This document shows positions 7,782 through 16,714 of a stretch of DNA of 64,000 nucleotides, piece by piece. The notes below the pieces were generated by a model. The model was not told the origin of the DNA and ran no database searches. It was given only the letters and a program-made list of their open reading frames with translations. The stretch covers positions 62,001 through 126,000 of the forward strand of contig CALXOF010000004.1 of assembly GCA_944389945.1 (NCBI GenBank). Reading direction: 5' to 3'. Position 1 is the stretch's first letter. Every line of letters begins with the position of its first letter. This DNA is from an uncultured Kiritimatiellota bacterium. GTDB lineage: Bacteria; Verrucomicrobiota; Kiritimatiellia; RFP12; DVOR01. A program made the position numbers and the translations under genes.

Positions 7782-10700
7782 GGGCCTGAGCCTCCAAAAC
7801 ACGGCGATACTCAACGGGGAAAACGCGGACGAAACGCGGCAACCAGTCCGGCAGGTCGGCAAGAATACGCTTGGCCTTGGGACTGCCGGTGGCGGCAGCG
7901 TGAGCTTCGATGAGCACACGCAACTCATCGGCGGCCTCGGTGCCGGGATCGACACTCTCAAGGTCGACATCTCCCAAGTTGCACCGCAGATCGAGGTCAC
8001 CCGCCTCATCTAGCACGTAGGCCAGGCCGCCGGTCATGCCCGCGGCGAAGTTGTCGCCCGTGCGCCCCAGAACAAGGACGCGTCCGCCGGTCATGTATTC
8101 GCAACCGTGGTCACCCGTGCCCTCGCAGGTGAGGGTGGCGCCGGAGTTGCGGATGGCAAAGCGTTCGCCCACCTGGCCACCGATGTGGATGCGACCAGAG
8201 GTGGCGCCGTAACCGATGACGTTGCCGGCCGAGACGTTCTCCTCGGGGGCGAAGCCCGGAACCGCGGGCGGGCACACGGCGATAACGCCGCCGGAGAGGC
8301 CCTTGCCCACGTAGTCGTTGGCCACGCCTTCCAGCGTCAGCGTCACGCCGCGGGTGAGGAAAGCGCCCAGACTCTGTCCCGCCACGCCGCGCAACCGCAC
8401 GCGGAAGGTCTCTTCGGGGAAGCCCGCGCCATCCGTGGCGGCGGCGATTTCGCCGGCCAATCCCGCACCGACGGAGCGGTCGGTGTTGCGCACGGGGAGC
8501 GTGGTCTCGCAGGGTGTCCCGGCGCGGACGGCCTCAAGTCCGCCGAGAGCGGGAATGAGCGACTCGCGGTCGAAGCAACCCGCGGGTTCCTTCTCGGGGA
8601 GCGGCTCCGCGGGGTCCGGGGCGATGCGGCGGAAGAGGGCCGAGAAGTCAAGCGTCGTGGCCTTGCCGACTGCGGCCTCAGGGTTCACGCACAGGAGGTC
8701 GGCGCGGCCGCACGCCTCGTCGAGCGAGCGGAGTCCGAGGGCGGCAAGTTCCTCGCGCACCTCGCGGGCGATGAAGGTCAGGAAGTTGATGATGTATTCC
8801 GGCTTGCCGGAGAAACACTTGCGGCGCTCGGGGTCCTGCGTGGCGACGCCGGCGGGACAGGTGTTGGCGTGGCACTGCCGCATCATGACGCACCCCAGAC
8901 AGACCAGGATGGTGGTGGCGAAGCCGAATTCCTGCGCACCGAGCAAGGCGCCGATGACCACGTCGCGACCGGTCTTCAGCTGGCCGTCCACCTGCAGACG
9001 GACACGGCGGCGCAGACGGTTGAGCGTCAGGGTCTGGTGGGTTTCAGCCAGGCCCAGCTCCCACGGCAGACCGGCATGGTGGATGGAGGAGAGGGGCGAG
9101 GCCCCGGTGCCGCCGTCGTGCCCGGCCACGAGGATGACATCGGCCTGCGCCTTGGCGACGCCCGCCGCGACGGTGCCGATGCCGGCCTCGGAGACGAGCT
9201 TCACGGAGACGCGGGCGCCGGGGTTCACGGAACGAAGGTCGTGGATGAGTTGGGCGAAGTCCTCGATGGAGTAGATGTCGTGGTGCGGGGGCGGGGAGAT
9301 AAGGGTGAGTCCCGGCAGGGCGTGACGGATGCGCGCGACAAAGGCGTCCACCTTGTGTCCGGGGAGCTGTCCGCCCTCGCCGGGTTTCGCGCCCTGGGCG
9401 ATTTTGATCTGAAGGTCGCGGGCGCTGCGCAGGTAGGCCGCGGTGACGCCGAAACGGCCCGAGGCGACCTGCTTGATGGCACTGGCGCGGTCGGTGCCAA
9501 AACGTTCCGCGTTTTCGCCGCCCTCGCCGGAGTTGCTCATCGCGCCGATGGCGTTCATGGCCCGAGCGATGGTCTCGTGCGCCTCGGGACTGAGGGAGCC
9601 CAGGCTCATGGCGCCGGAGACAAACCGTCGCAGAATGGAGGCCTCGCTCTCCACCTCTTCTAGAGGGATGGCTTGCGTGGGCTTGAAGGCGAAGAGCCCG
9701 CGCAGGGTGCACAGACGACGGGCCTGGTCGTCAATGGCCCGCGAGAAACGCTTGAACAGCTCATAATTCCCCTCGCGGACGGCCTGGCGGAAGTCGGCCA
9801 ACGCGTCAGGCGTCCACAAGTGACGTTCCCCGCCGACGCGGAAGACGTGTGCCCCACCGGGCGGCAACAGGGGCGAGGACACGGCGGCGGAGGCATTGCG
9901 ACGGACGGCGTCCGCGGCGATTTCGTCCAACCCGATACCGCCCACGCGACTGACCGTCCCCGGGAGCCAACGCGACACCAGCGCCTCGCCCAGACCAACA
10001 GCCTCAAAGAGCTGGGCCGAGCGGTAAGAACGCAGCGTGGAGACGCCCATTTTGGAGAGAACCTTCAGGAGGCCTTTGTCGAGCGCCTGGATGAAGTTGC
10101 CCGTGGCGGTCACGGCGTCGGTACCGGTCTGTCCGCGGGCGGTGAGATCGGCCACCGTGGCCAAAGACAACCACGGGTGCACGGCGGTGGCGCCGTAGCC
10201 CAACAGCAGCGCCACGTGCATCACCTCGCGCACCTCGCCGGACTGGACGATCAGCCCGGTCTCGGGGCGGACCCCGGCGGCGACCAGGGCGCGATTGACG
10301 GCGGCGACGGCCAGGAGCGAGGGGATGGGCGCCTCATCCGCCGCAAGTCCGCGGTCGGAGAGGATGAGCAGACGGCGGCCCTCCCCCTTCGCCAAGGCGA
10401 CGGCCTGTTCGGCCAGTCCCTCCAGTGCGGTCTCGAGCACGGCTCCGTTCCCATTCGTAGGGAAAGCCAAACGCAACGTGGCGGGGCGGAACTCCTCTGC
10501 GCCGACCCGGCCCAGACGTTCCACCTCGGCGTCGGTGAGGATGGGTCGGCGCATCTTGATGAGGCGTGCGTGGGCGGGGGTCTCTTCGAGGATGTTGGCG
10601 CGGTTGCCCACATAGGTCATCAGACTCATCACCGACCGCTCGCGGATGGGGTCGATGGGCGGGTTGGTCACCTGCGCGAAACGTTGCTTAAAGTAGTCAA

Positions 10701-12198
10701 AGAGCAGGCGGGGCCGGTCGGAGAGCACGGCGAGGGCGGAGTCGTCGCCCATCGAGCCGACGGGTTCCTGTCCCTGTCGCGCCATCGGCAAGAGGATGGC
10801 GGAGACGTCCTCGCGGGAGTAACCAAAGCGCTGTTGCAGGGCGGCGAGTCCGCCGGGCACGGGGTCGGGCGCGGTCTCGCGGAAGAGCCCGTCCACGACA
10901 ATGCGGTTTTCCTCCACCCAGCGGCGATAGGGGCGGCGGCGGGCGACGTGGGCTTTGATTTCGGCGTCGCCCATCACGCGATGCGCGGCGAGGTCGAGCC
11001 AAATCATCTCGCCGGGACGGAGGCGGCCGCGCCGCACAATGTCCTCCGGCGCCAGGTCGAGTACGCCGGCCTCGGAGGCCAACACGAAGGTGCCGTCCTT
11101 ACACAGGGCATAACGGGCGGGACGCAACCCATTGCGGTCGAGCACGGCGCCGGCGCGCAGGCCATCGGAGAAGACGACTGCGGCGGGACCGTCCCACGGT
11201 TCCATGAGGGCCGATTCGTACTCCAGGAACCCGCGGACGTCGTGGCCCATGTAGTGCGTGGGGCCCCAGGCCTGCGGCAAGAGCATCAGCATGGCGTGCG
11301 GCAGGTCGCGACCCGCGCGGACAAGCAGTTCCAACATGTTGTCCAGACAGGCGGAGTCCGACTGCCCGGGCGGGATCAGCGGCAAGACCTTGGCGAGCTC
11401 CTCGCCGAAGAGCGGACTGGACAGGCCGGGTTCGCGGGCGCGAAGCGCGGCGAGGTTGCCCCGCAAGGTGTTGATCTCGCCGTTGTGGGCCAAGAGCCGG
11501 AAGGGCTGGGCGAGATTCCACGTGGGGAAGGTGTTAGTGCTGTAACGTTGGTGCGCCACGGCCAGGGCGGAGGCGAAGTCGGGCGCGCGCAGGTCCTCAT
11601 AGAAGGCATCGAGTTGATGGGCCAAAAGCAGCCCCTTGTAGACAATGCTACGCGCAGAGAAGGAGCAGAGGTAAAGACCTTCGCCCAACGCCTTCTCGAC
11701 ACGGCGACGGGCAATGAAGAGTCGACGCTCCAGATCGTCCCCACTGCAGTCCGGCGGCGGCGCAACGAAGAGTTGACGGATGCGCGGGCGACTCGCCTGC
11801 GCGGAGCGACCGATGGTCTCGGGACGCACGGGCACCTCGCGCCAGGAGAGCGGTGTGAACCCCTCATCGCGGAGAATCGCCTCGAAGTCGGCCTCGCGTC
11901 CCTCACCGCCGAAGACCATCGCCACGGCGTAGACCTCCGGGAGACCCTTCACGCGGGCGCGAAAGAAGGCATCCGGAAGCGCGAGGAGCAGGCCCGCGCC
12001 GTCCCCCGTCTCGGGGTCCCAGCCCGCCGCGCCGCGATGGGCCAAGCGGCGGAGCACGGTCAATCCCTGCTCGACAATCCGGTGGCTGGGGCGGCCGTTG
12101 AGGTCGGCCACCAGCCCCACGCCGCACGCGTCGTGCTCAAACTGCGGGTCATAAAGTCCCTGCCGTCCGGGCAGGCCTGGTTGATGTGTCTCGTCCAT
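7774..12198 (-). CDS. gltB: glutamate synthase large subunit
   Basis: GltB (1474 residues) hydrolyses glutamine and transfers the ammonia to 2-oxoglutarate. The class II amidotransferase nucleophile is Cys25 in HDACGVGLVAD, so a 24-residue propeptide must be removed. The central and FMN-binding synthase domains follow, with the 3Fe-4S ligands in CVMMRQCHANTCPAG and the GATSG...GGQVGERF repeats of the C-terminal GXGXG domain. The ATG at 12198 is fixed by AAAGGA 6 nt upstream and by the position of Cys25. A sigma-54 promoter sits about 35-50 bp upstream. gltD follows with overlap. Confidence 0.96.
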   Translation of the reverse strand: MDETHQPGLPGRQGLYDPQFEHDACGVGLVADLNGRPSHRIVEQGLTVLRRLAHRGAAGWDPETGDGAGLLLALPDAFFRARVKGLPEVYAVAMVFGGEGREADFEAILRDEGFTPLSWREVPVRPETIGRSAQASRPRIRQLFVAPPPDCSGDDLERRLFIARRRVEKALGEGLYLCSFSARSIVYKGLLLAHQLDAFYEDLRAPDFASALAVAHQRYSTNTFPTWNLAQPFRLLAHNGEINTLRGNLAALRAREPGLSSPLFGEELAKVLPLIPPGQSDSACLDNMLELLVRAGRDLPHAMLMLLPQAWGPTHYMGHDVRGFLEYESALMEPWDGPAAVVFSDGLRAGAVLDRNGLRPARYALCKDGTFVLASEAGVLDLAPEDIVRRGRLRPGEMIWLDLAAHRVMGDAEIKAHVARRRPYRRWVEENRIVVDGLFRETAPDPVPGGLAALQQRFGYSREDVSAILLPMARQGQEPVGSMGDDSALAVLSDRPRLLFDYFKQRFAQVTNPPIDPIRERSVMSLMTYVGNRANILEETPAHARLIKMRRPILTDAEVERLGRVGAEEFRPATLRLAFPTNGNGAVLETALEGLAEQAVALAKGEGRRLLILSDRGLAADEAPIPSLLAVAAVNRALVAAGVRPETGLIVQSGEVREVMHVALLLGYGATAVHPWLSLATVADLTARGQTGTDAVTATGNFIQALDKGLLKVLSKMGVSTLRSYRSAQLFEAVGLGEALVSRWLPGTVSRVGGIGLDEIAADAVRRNASAAVSSPLLPPGGAHVFRVGGERHLWTPDALADFRQAVREGNYELFKRFSRAIDDQARRLCTLRGLFAFKPTQAIPLEEVESEASILRRFVSGAMSLGSLSPEAHETIARAMNAIGAMSNSGEGGENAERFGTDRASAIKQVASGRFGVTAAYLRSARDLQIKIAQGAKPGEGGQLPGHKVDAFVARIRHALPGLTLISPPPHHDIYSIEDFAQLIHDLRSVNPGARVSVKLVSEAGIGTVAAGVAKAQADVILVAGHDGGTGASPLSSIHHAGLPWELGLAETHQTLTLNRLRRRVRLQVDGQLKTGRDVVIGALLGAQEFGFATTILVCLGCVMMRQCHANTCPAGVATQDPERRKCFSGKPEYIINFLTFIAREVREELAALGLRSLDEACGRADLLCVNPEAAVGKATTLDFSALFRRIAPDPAEPLPEKEPAGCFDRESLIPALGGLEAVRAGTPCETTLPVRNTDRSVGAGLAGEIAAATDGAGFPEETFRVRLRGVAGQSLGAFLTRGVTLTLEGVANDYVGKGLSGGVIAVCPPAVPGFAPEENVSAGNVIGYGATSGRIHIGGQVGERFAIRNSGATLTCEGTGDHGCEYMTGGRVLVLGRTGDNFAAGMTGGLAYVLDEAGDLDLRCNLGDVDLESVDPGTEAADELRVLIEAHAAATGSPKAKRILADLPDWLPRFVRVFPVEYRRVLEAQAHE

Positions 12199-12230
12199 GG
12201 CGGGTCCTTTGTGTAGTCTCAAGAAAACGT

Positions 12231-12247
12231 TGCAATCGCCATGCCAA
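12231..12247 (-). promoter_or_regulatory. sigma-54 (-24/-12) promoter of gltB
   Basis: The minus strand reads TTGGCATGGCGATTGCAA, matching TGGCAY-N5-TTGCW with correct spacing of the GG and GC pairs. Transcription would start near 12221, giving a leader of about 23 nt with the AAAGGA site. The mirror-image promoter of glnN has the same layout. Immediately upstream is a GTGGCCGCC/GGCGGCCAC dyad. Confidence 0.8.
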
Positions 12248-12248
12248 T

Positions 12249-12328
12249 GTGGCCGCCGAAGAGGCGGCCACAAGAGAACAGAGAACAGAAAACAGAAAAC
12301 AGAACGCCCGCAAGCGGGCGACGGGCGA
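12249..12328 (-). repeat. two-hairpin GTTCTC element at the gltB promoter
   Basis: On the minus strand the order is CCCGTC, hairpin CGCCCGC-tt-GCGGGCG, a GTTCTGTTTTCTGTTCTC tract and hairpin GTGGCCGCC/GGCGGCCAC ending next to the -24 box. It is the inverted partner of the copy at 12764-12858. The outer dyad differs from that copy by a compensated base pair (GCC/GGC here, ACC/GGT there). Confidence 0.75.
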
Positions 12329-12479
12329 ATCTTCTGCCATCAAGTCAACCGCCTCGCTTTTACATTTCTGTGCAACCAAGCCCGCCCTTTCCTCCCCTAC
12401 TCCACCCAAATGCTTACATTTGTAGGGAGATGACGGGGATGTTTACAGTTTCGTAAAGTACTCTTTAATCTTTTACACT

Positions 12480-12507
12480 ATTGTACAAAGCCTCTCGACA
12501 GGAACAA
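12480..12507 (-). promoter_or_regulatory. possible distal sigma-70 promoter toward gltB
   Basis: The minus strand shows TTGTTC, a 16-bp spacer and TACAAT (12485 down to 12480). It would give a leader of about 270 nt running through the GTTCTC element. It may provide basal gltBD transcription next to the sigma-54 promoter. Confidence 0.3.
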
Positions 12508-12570
12508 TTCTGCCATTGAGGAAACACAAGTCATTGACAGCGCAAGTACTAGAGGGAGTTTCAGAGACAA

Positions 12571-12715
12571 ACCTAGAAGGGGCCTCAGAGAAACCTTAAA
12601 GGGTCTGACCCGAGACCCTATAAGGGTCGGGGTCGAGACCCTATAGTGGTCCGAGGTCAACCACTATAGTGGTCCATGGCCGACCACTATAGGGTCTCAG
12701 AAGAGGGGTTCTAAG
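12571..12715. repeat. CTATAG palindrome array I, 23-bp period
   Basis: CTATA-type cores begin at 12618, 12641, 12664 and 12687, exactly 23 bp apart, with degenerate units at 12573 (CTAGA), 12595 (CTTAA) and 12711 (CTAAG). Each unit is a short dyad such as ACCACTATAGTGGT or GACCCTATAGTGGTC. The array lies midway between the divergent gltB and glnN promoters. Together with the flanking elements it accounts for most of the 710 bp between these genes. Confidence 0.85.
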
Positions 12716-12722
12716 CACGCCT

Positions 12723-12728
12723 TATAAT
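12723..12728 (+). promoter_or_regulatory. possible distal -10 box toward glnN
   Basis: A perfect TATAAT is present at the right edge of array I, with no clear -35 box. A transcript from here would carry the GTTCTC element as a leader of about 170 nt before glnN. Confidence 0.3.
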
Positions 12729-12763
12729 AAGGTAAAGGCGGCTTTCCATACCCAGAGCGTTGT

Positions 12764-12858
12764 CCGTCGCCCGCTTGCGGGCGTTCTGTTCTCTGTTCTC
12801 CGTTCTCTGTTCTCTCCTCCCTCCGTTCTCTGTTCTCTTGTGGCCACCGAGGTGGCCA
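12764..12858 (+). repeat. two-hairpin GTTCTC element at the glnN promoter
   Basis: CCGTC, hairpin CGCCCGC-tt-GCGGGCG, a long GTTCTC-rich tract and hairpin GTGGCCAC-cgag-GTGGCCAC run up to the -24 box of glnN. This is the mirror image of 12249-12328. Including the two sigma-54 promoters, the inverted arms are roughly 100 and 115 bp long. Confidence 0.75.
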
Positions 12859-12860
12859 CA

Positions 12861-12878
12861 TTGGCACAGCTGTTGCAA
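12861..12878 (+). promoter_or_regulatory. sigma-54 (-24/-12) promoter of glnN
   Basis: TTGGCACAGCTGTTGCAA matches the TGGCAC-N5-TTGCA consensus without a mismatch. The start of transcription would be near 12888, about 21 nt before the ATG, with GGAG in the leader. Sigma-54 control of glutamine synthetase is well established in other bacteria. Confidence 0.85.
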
Positions 12879-12908
12879 TTGAAGGCGACCCCAACACACG
12901 GAGCACCC

Positions 12909-14972
12909 ATGAACGACACACAAGTAGATTACGGCACGGACGTCTTCAACGAAGGCGTCATGCGTGAGTACCTGGCCAAAGACACAGCCGGGAAATTGTT
13001 GCACACCATGCGCGACCACGCGCCGCTGGACCCGGCCATCGCCAACGAGGTGGCCCACGCCCTCAAGCAGTGGGCGATGGATCGCGGCGCAACCCACTTC
13101 ACCCACTGGTTCCAGCCCCTCACCGGGAGCACGGCAGAGAAGCACGATGCCTTCTTCGAGCCCACGGGCGTGGGGCAAACCTTGGCCCGTTTCTCCGGCA
13201 AGAACCTGATCATGGGCGAACCCGATGCCTCGAGCTTCCCGAGCGGCGGGTTGCGGCGTACCTTCGAGGCGCGCGGCTATACGGCCTGGGACGTGACGAG
13301 CCCGGCCTTCATCAAGCGCCACGCCAACGGCGCCACGCTCTGCATTCCCTCTCTCTTCTGTTCCTACACCGGCGAGGCGCTCGACAAGAAGACGCCGCTG
13401 TTGCGCTCGATGCAGGCGTTGGAGCGGGCCGTGCGCAAGCTCATGGCCTGTTTCGGCGAACCCGATGGTCGCGTGGTCTGCACGCTCGGCCCGGAGCAGG
13501 AATACTTCCTCATCGACAAGGCCTTTTGGCTGAAGCGTCCCGACCTAATTCAATGCGGACGCACCCTCTTCGGCGCGCCGCCCGCCCGCCACCAGCAGTT
13601 GGAGGATCACTACTTTGGCTCCATCAAACCCCGCGTGCTGGCCTTCATGGAAGACGTTGAGCGCGAGCTGTGGCGCCTGGGCATCCCCGCCAAGACCCGC
13701 CACAACGAGGTCGCCCCCGCGCAGTTCGAGCTCGCCCCCATGTTCGAGGAGCTCAACCTGGCCATCGACCACAACATGCTGACGATGGAGACCCTGCGCA
13801 ACGTGGCCGAGCGCCACGGCTTCGTCTGTCTGCTGCATGAGAAGCCCTTCGCGGGCGTGAACGGATCTGGCAAACACAACAACTGGTCCGTGGCCTACAA
13901 CGGCAAGAACCTGCTCGACCCCGGGCAAAACCCGCAGGAGAACGCCATCTTCTTGGCCGTGCTCGCCAGCGTCATCCGCGCGGTGGACCTGCATGCCGAC
14001 ATTCTGCGGGCGGCCACGGCGGGCGCTGGCAACGACCACCGCCTAGGTGCCAATGAGGCCCCGCCCTCCATCATCTCCATCTTCCTGGGCGACGAGCTAG
14101 CCGAAGTGATCGGCCGCATCGAGCGCGGCGCCCGCGCCAAAGGCGCCCACACCGCGCCCCTGCGCATCGGCATCGACACCCTGCCGCCCTTGCCGCGCGA
14201 CGCGACCGACCGCAACCGCACAAGCCCCTTCGCCTTCACCGGAAACAAGTTCGAATTCCGCGCGCCGGGCTCCAGCCACAACTGCGCAAGCGTCTGCATG
14301 ACGCTGAACACCATCGTGGCCGAGAGCATGGAAACCCTGGCCGAAGCCATCGCCAAGCTGCCCAAGGCCAAGTTCAACGAAGGACTCCAGAAAATCATCC
14401 AGGCCGTCATCAAAGACCACAAACGCGTCATTTTCAACGGCGATGGCTATTCCGAGGCCTGGGTGAAGGAAGCCGCCAAGCGCGGCCTGCCCAACCTGCA
14501 CACCACCCCAGAGGCCCTCGCGCCCATGCTCGACCCCAAGAACCTGGCGCTCTTCGACAAGGCCGGCGTGCTCCGCCCCACCGAGATGGAGAGCCGCCAC
14601 GGCGTCTTCATGGAGGAATACGAGCGCAAGGTCCTCATCGAGGGCAAGACCGCGCTGGAGATGGCCCGGAGCCTCATCGAACCCGCCGCGACCGCCGAAT
14701 TCGGCGTGGTCTGCAAGGCCGTCGCCGCGGCCAAACAAGCGGGTGTCAAGGAAGGCACGGCGAGCGTCTCGGACGTTGCCCGCACGCTCGGCCGCGGGTT
14801 GGTCGCTCTCCACCGCGACTGCGCGGAGCTGGAGGCGGCCCTCACAAGGGGCCCCGCCGACATTCTGGATGCGTTGGCCGCCCTCCGCAAGACGGTCGAC
14901 AAACTGGAGGAGGACGTGGACGACGCGCGCTGGCCGTTGCCGAAGTACCGCGATATGCTCTTCGTCTACTGA
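12909..14972 (+). CDS. glnN: glutamine synthetase type III
   Basis: This enzyme makes glutamine from glutamate, ammonia and ATP. At 687 residues it fits GSIII (about 700) rather than GSI (about 450). Family segments include FPSGGLRRTFEARGYTAWD, the catalytic LGPEQEYFLID, HNEVAPAQFELAPMFE, FAGVNGSGKHNNWS and FTGNKFEFRAPGSS. The ATG at 12909 follows GGAG by 5 nt. It is the first gene of a five-gene unit whose other members all consume glutamine as an amide donor. purF starts 8 bp after its stop. Confidence 0.95.
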   Translation: MNDTQVDYGTDVFNEGVMREYLAKDTAGKLLHTMRDHAPLDPAIANEVAHALKQWAMDRGATHFTHWFQPLTGSTAEKHDAFFEPTGVGQTLARFSGKNLIMGEPDASSFPSGGLRRTFEARGYTAWDVTSPAFIKRHANGATLCIPSLFCSYTGEALDKKTPLLRSMQALERAVRKLMACFGEPDGRVVCTLGPEQEYFLIDKAFWLKRPDLIQCGRTLFGAPPARHQQLEDHYFGSIKPRVLAFMEDVERELWRLGIPAKTRHNEVAPAQFELAPMFEELNLAIDHNMLTMETLRNVAERHGFVCLLHEKPFAGVNGSGKHNNWSVAYNGKNLLDPGQNPQENAIFLAVLASVIRAVDLHADILRAATAGAGNDHRLGANEAPPSIISIFLGDELAEVIGRIERGARAKGAHTAPLRIGIDTLPPLPRDATDRNRTSPFAFTGNKFEFRAPGSSHNCASVCMTLNTIVAESMETLAEAIAKLPKAKFNEGLQKIIQAVIKDHKRVIFNGDGYSEAWVKEAAKRGLPNLHTTPEALAPMLDPKNLALFDKAGVLRPTEMESRHGVFMEEYERKVLIEGKTALEMARSLIEPAATAEFGVVCKAVAAAKQAGVKEGTASVSDVARTLGRGLVALHRDCAELEAALTRGPADILDALAALRKTVDKLEEDVDDARWPLPKYRDMLFVY

Positions 14973-14980
14973 GGCGCGCG

Positions 14981-16714
14981 ATGTCCGACGACCTCAAACA
15001 CGAGTGCGGCGTGGCCCTCCTACGGTTGCGGGGGCCCGCCGCACGGTACGGTCAAGAACACGGCACGCGTGCCTATGGCTTCCGCAAGGCCGCGCTGATG
15101 CTCGAGAAGCAGCACAACCGCGGCCAAGACGGCGCCGGCCTCGCCTGCCTCCACCTTCACCCGGGCCAAGGGCGTCCCTGTTACGACCTGGAGAAGTCCG
15201 TCGCGCCCCTGCCCCTCGCCGATTTGTTGGCGCGGTGCGGACGGCGTCTGACCGAGGATCCGGAGGCCTTCCGGGGCGAACTCTTCCTGGGCCACCTGCG
15301 CTACGCCACCTTCGGCCGACACGACCTCGGCGCCTGCCATCCCTTTGTGCGCGACAGCGCCTTCCTCGACCGCCTCTTGCTCTTCGCGGGCAACTTCAAC
15401 CTCACCGACACCCGCGAACTGGCCGACTGGTTGGCCGCCTCGGGCCACCACCTGCCGAGCCTGGCCGACGGCGCCGTCATCCTGCAATGCCTGACCCACG
15501 CCTTGGAGCAGGAGCGGACGCGCCCGGGTGGTTTCCGCGGGATGGCCCACGTCCTGCGCGAGGCCGCCTCGCGGTTCGACGGCGCCTTCGTGCTCTGCGG
15601 CGCGCTCGGGGATGGGACCGCCTTCGCCCTGCGCGATGCCCACGGCATCCGCCCCGCCTATTGGTATCAGGACGATGCGGTGGTGGCCGTGGCCTCGGAG
15701 CGGCCCGCCATCCAGGCGGCCTTTGATGTCGCCTCCGAGGATGTGCGCGAGTTGCCACCCGGCAAGGCGCTCCTCATCGCGCCCGACGGCGCGGTCGCGC
15801 TGGAGGACTGCCTGGATCCCGCGCCCCGTCGCGCCTGCGCCTTCGAGCGGATCTACTTCTCCCGCGCCAACGACGCCGACATCCACGCCGAGCGCAAACG
15901 GCTGGGCCACGCCCTGGCGCCGCAGGTCGTCCGTGCCGTGGGCGGGGATTTGGAGCATCTCTTCCTGAGCTATATCCCCAACTCCGCGCAGGTCTGTTTC
16001 CACGGCCTGCTTGAGACGTTGCTGGGAGCCGCGGCCACCGAGGGGCGCACCGTGCGCTTCGGGCAGGTGGCCGTCAAGGACGCGAAGTTCCGTACCTTCA
16101 TCGCCGATGAGGAGGCCCGCAAGGATTTGGCCATGCACGTCTACGACGTCACCTATGGCCTCGTGCGGCCGGGGGACACGCTTGTGGTGCTCGATGATTC
16201 GATTGTCCGCGGGACCACGATGCGCGATGCCATCCTGCCCATCCTCGACCGCCTCGGGCCGAAGGAAATCGTCGTGGCCTCCAGCGCCCCGCCCATCCTC
16301 TATCCGGACTGTTACGGCATCGACATGGCCACGCTCGATGAACTCGTCGCCTTCAACGCGTTGGAGGATGTCCTGCGTGCGACCGACCGACTGGGCCTCC
16401 TGCAGGCGGCCTACGCGGAGGCCAAACGCCAGCTGGATCTGCCCGCCGCCGAACAGACGAACGTCCTGCGCACGGTCTACGCCGAAGTCTCGCGCGAGGC
16501 ACTCATCGCGGCCATCGCCGAGCGTCTGCGCCCCGCAGGACTGCGCGCCAACTTGCGGGTCCTCTTCCAGACCGTCGCAGACCTGCGCCGCTGTTGCCCC
16601 AACCACACGGGCGACTGGTACTTCACGGGCGATTATCCCACGCCCGGCGGCAACCGGGTGGTCAATCGCGCTCTCGTCAACCACATGGAGCATCGCCATG
16701 AACGCGCCTATTGA
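14981..16714 (+). CDS. purF: amidophosphoribosyltransferase
   Basis: PurF starts purine synthesis by moving the glutamine amide onto PRPP. The 577-residue protein begins MSDDLKHECGVA, placing the N-terminal nucleophile at Cys9 after a short propeptide. Glutaminase segments QHNRGQDGAG and GHLRYATFG follow, and the PRPP loop is VVLDDSIVRGTT. The C-terminal part (RRCCPNHTGDWYFTGDYPTPGG) looks like the longer PurF branch known from Bacteroidota and relatives rather than the E. coli type; that placement is from memory of the family. carA begins 17 bp before its stop. Confidence 0.9.
   Translation: MSDDLKHECGVALLRLRGPAARYGQEHGTRAYGFRKAALMLEKQHNRGQDGAGLACLHLHPGQGRPCYDLEKSVAPLPLADLLARCGRRLTEDPEAFRGELFLGHLRYATFGRHDLGACHPFVRDSAFLDRLLLFAGNFNLTDTRELADWLAASGHHLPSLADGAVILQCLTHALEQERTRPGGFRGMAHVLREAASRFDGAFVLCGALGDGTAFALRDAHGIRPAYWYQDDAVVAVASERPAIQAAFDVASEDVRELPPGKALLIAPDGAVALEDCLDPAPRRACAFERIYFSRANDADIHAERKRLGHALAPQVVRAVGGDLEHLFLSYIPNSAQVCFHGLLETLLGAAATEGRTVRFGQVAVKDAKFRTFIADEEARKDLAMHVYDVTYGLVRPGDTLVVLDDSIVRGTTMRDAILPILDRLGPKEIVVASSAPPILYPDCYGIDMATLDELVAFNALEDVLRATDRLGLLQAAYAEAKRQLDLPAAEQTNVLRTVYAEVSREALIAAIAERLRPAGLRANLRVLFQTVADLRRCCPNHTGDWYFTGDYPTPGGNRVVNRALVNHMEHRHERAY

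Noticed and set aside
12571..12715. CRISPR array
   Set aside because: The repeated part is a degenerate palindrome of about 15 bp with 8-9 bp between units, the between-unit bases are also related, and no cas genes are present.
12801..12858. Upstream activator sites of the NifA TGT-N10-ACA type at the glnN promoter
   Set aside because: No convincing TGT-N10-ACA match was found by eye between the two promoters; the activator's real site is unknown.
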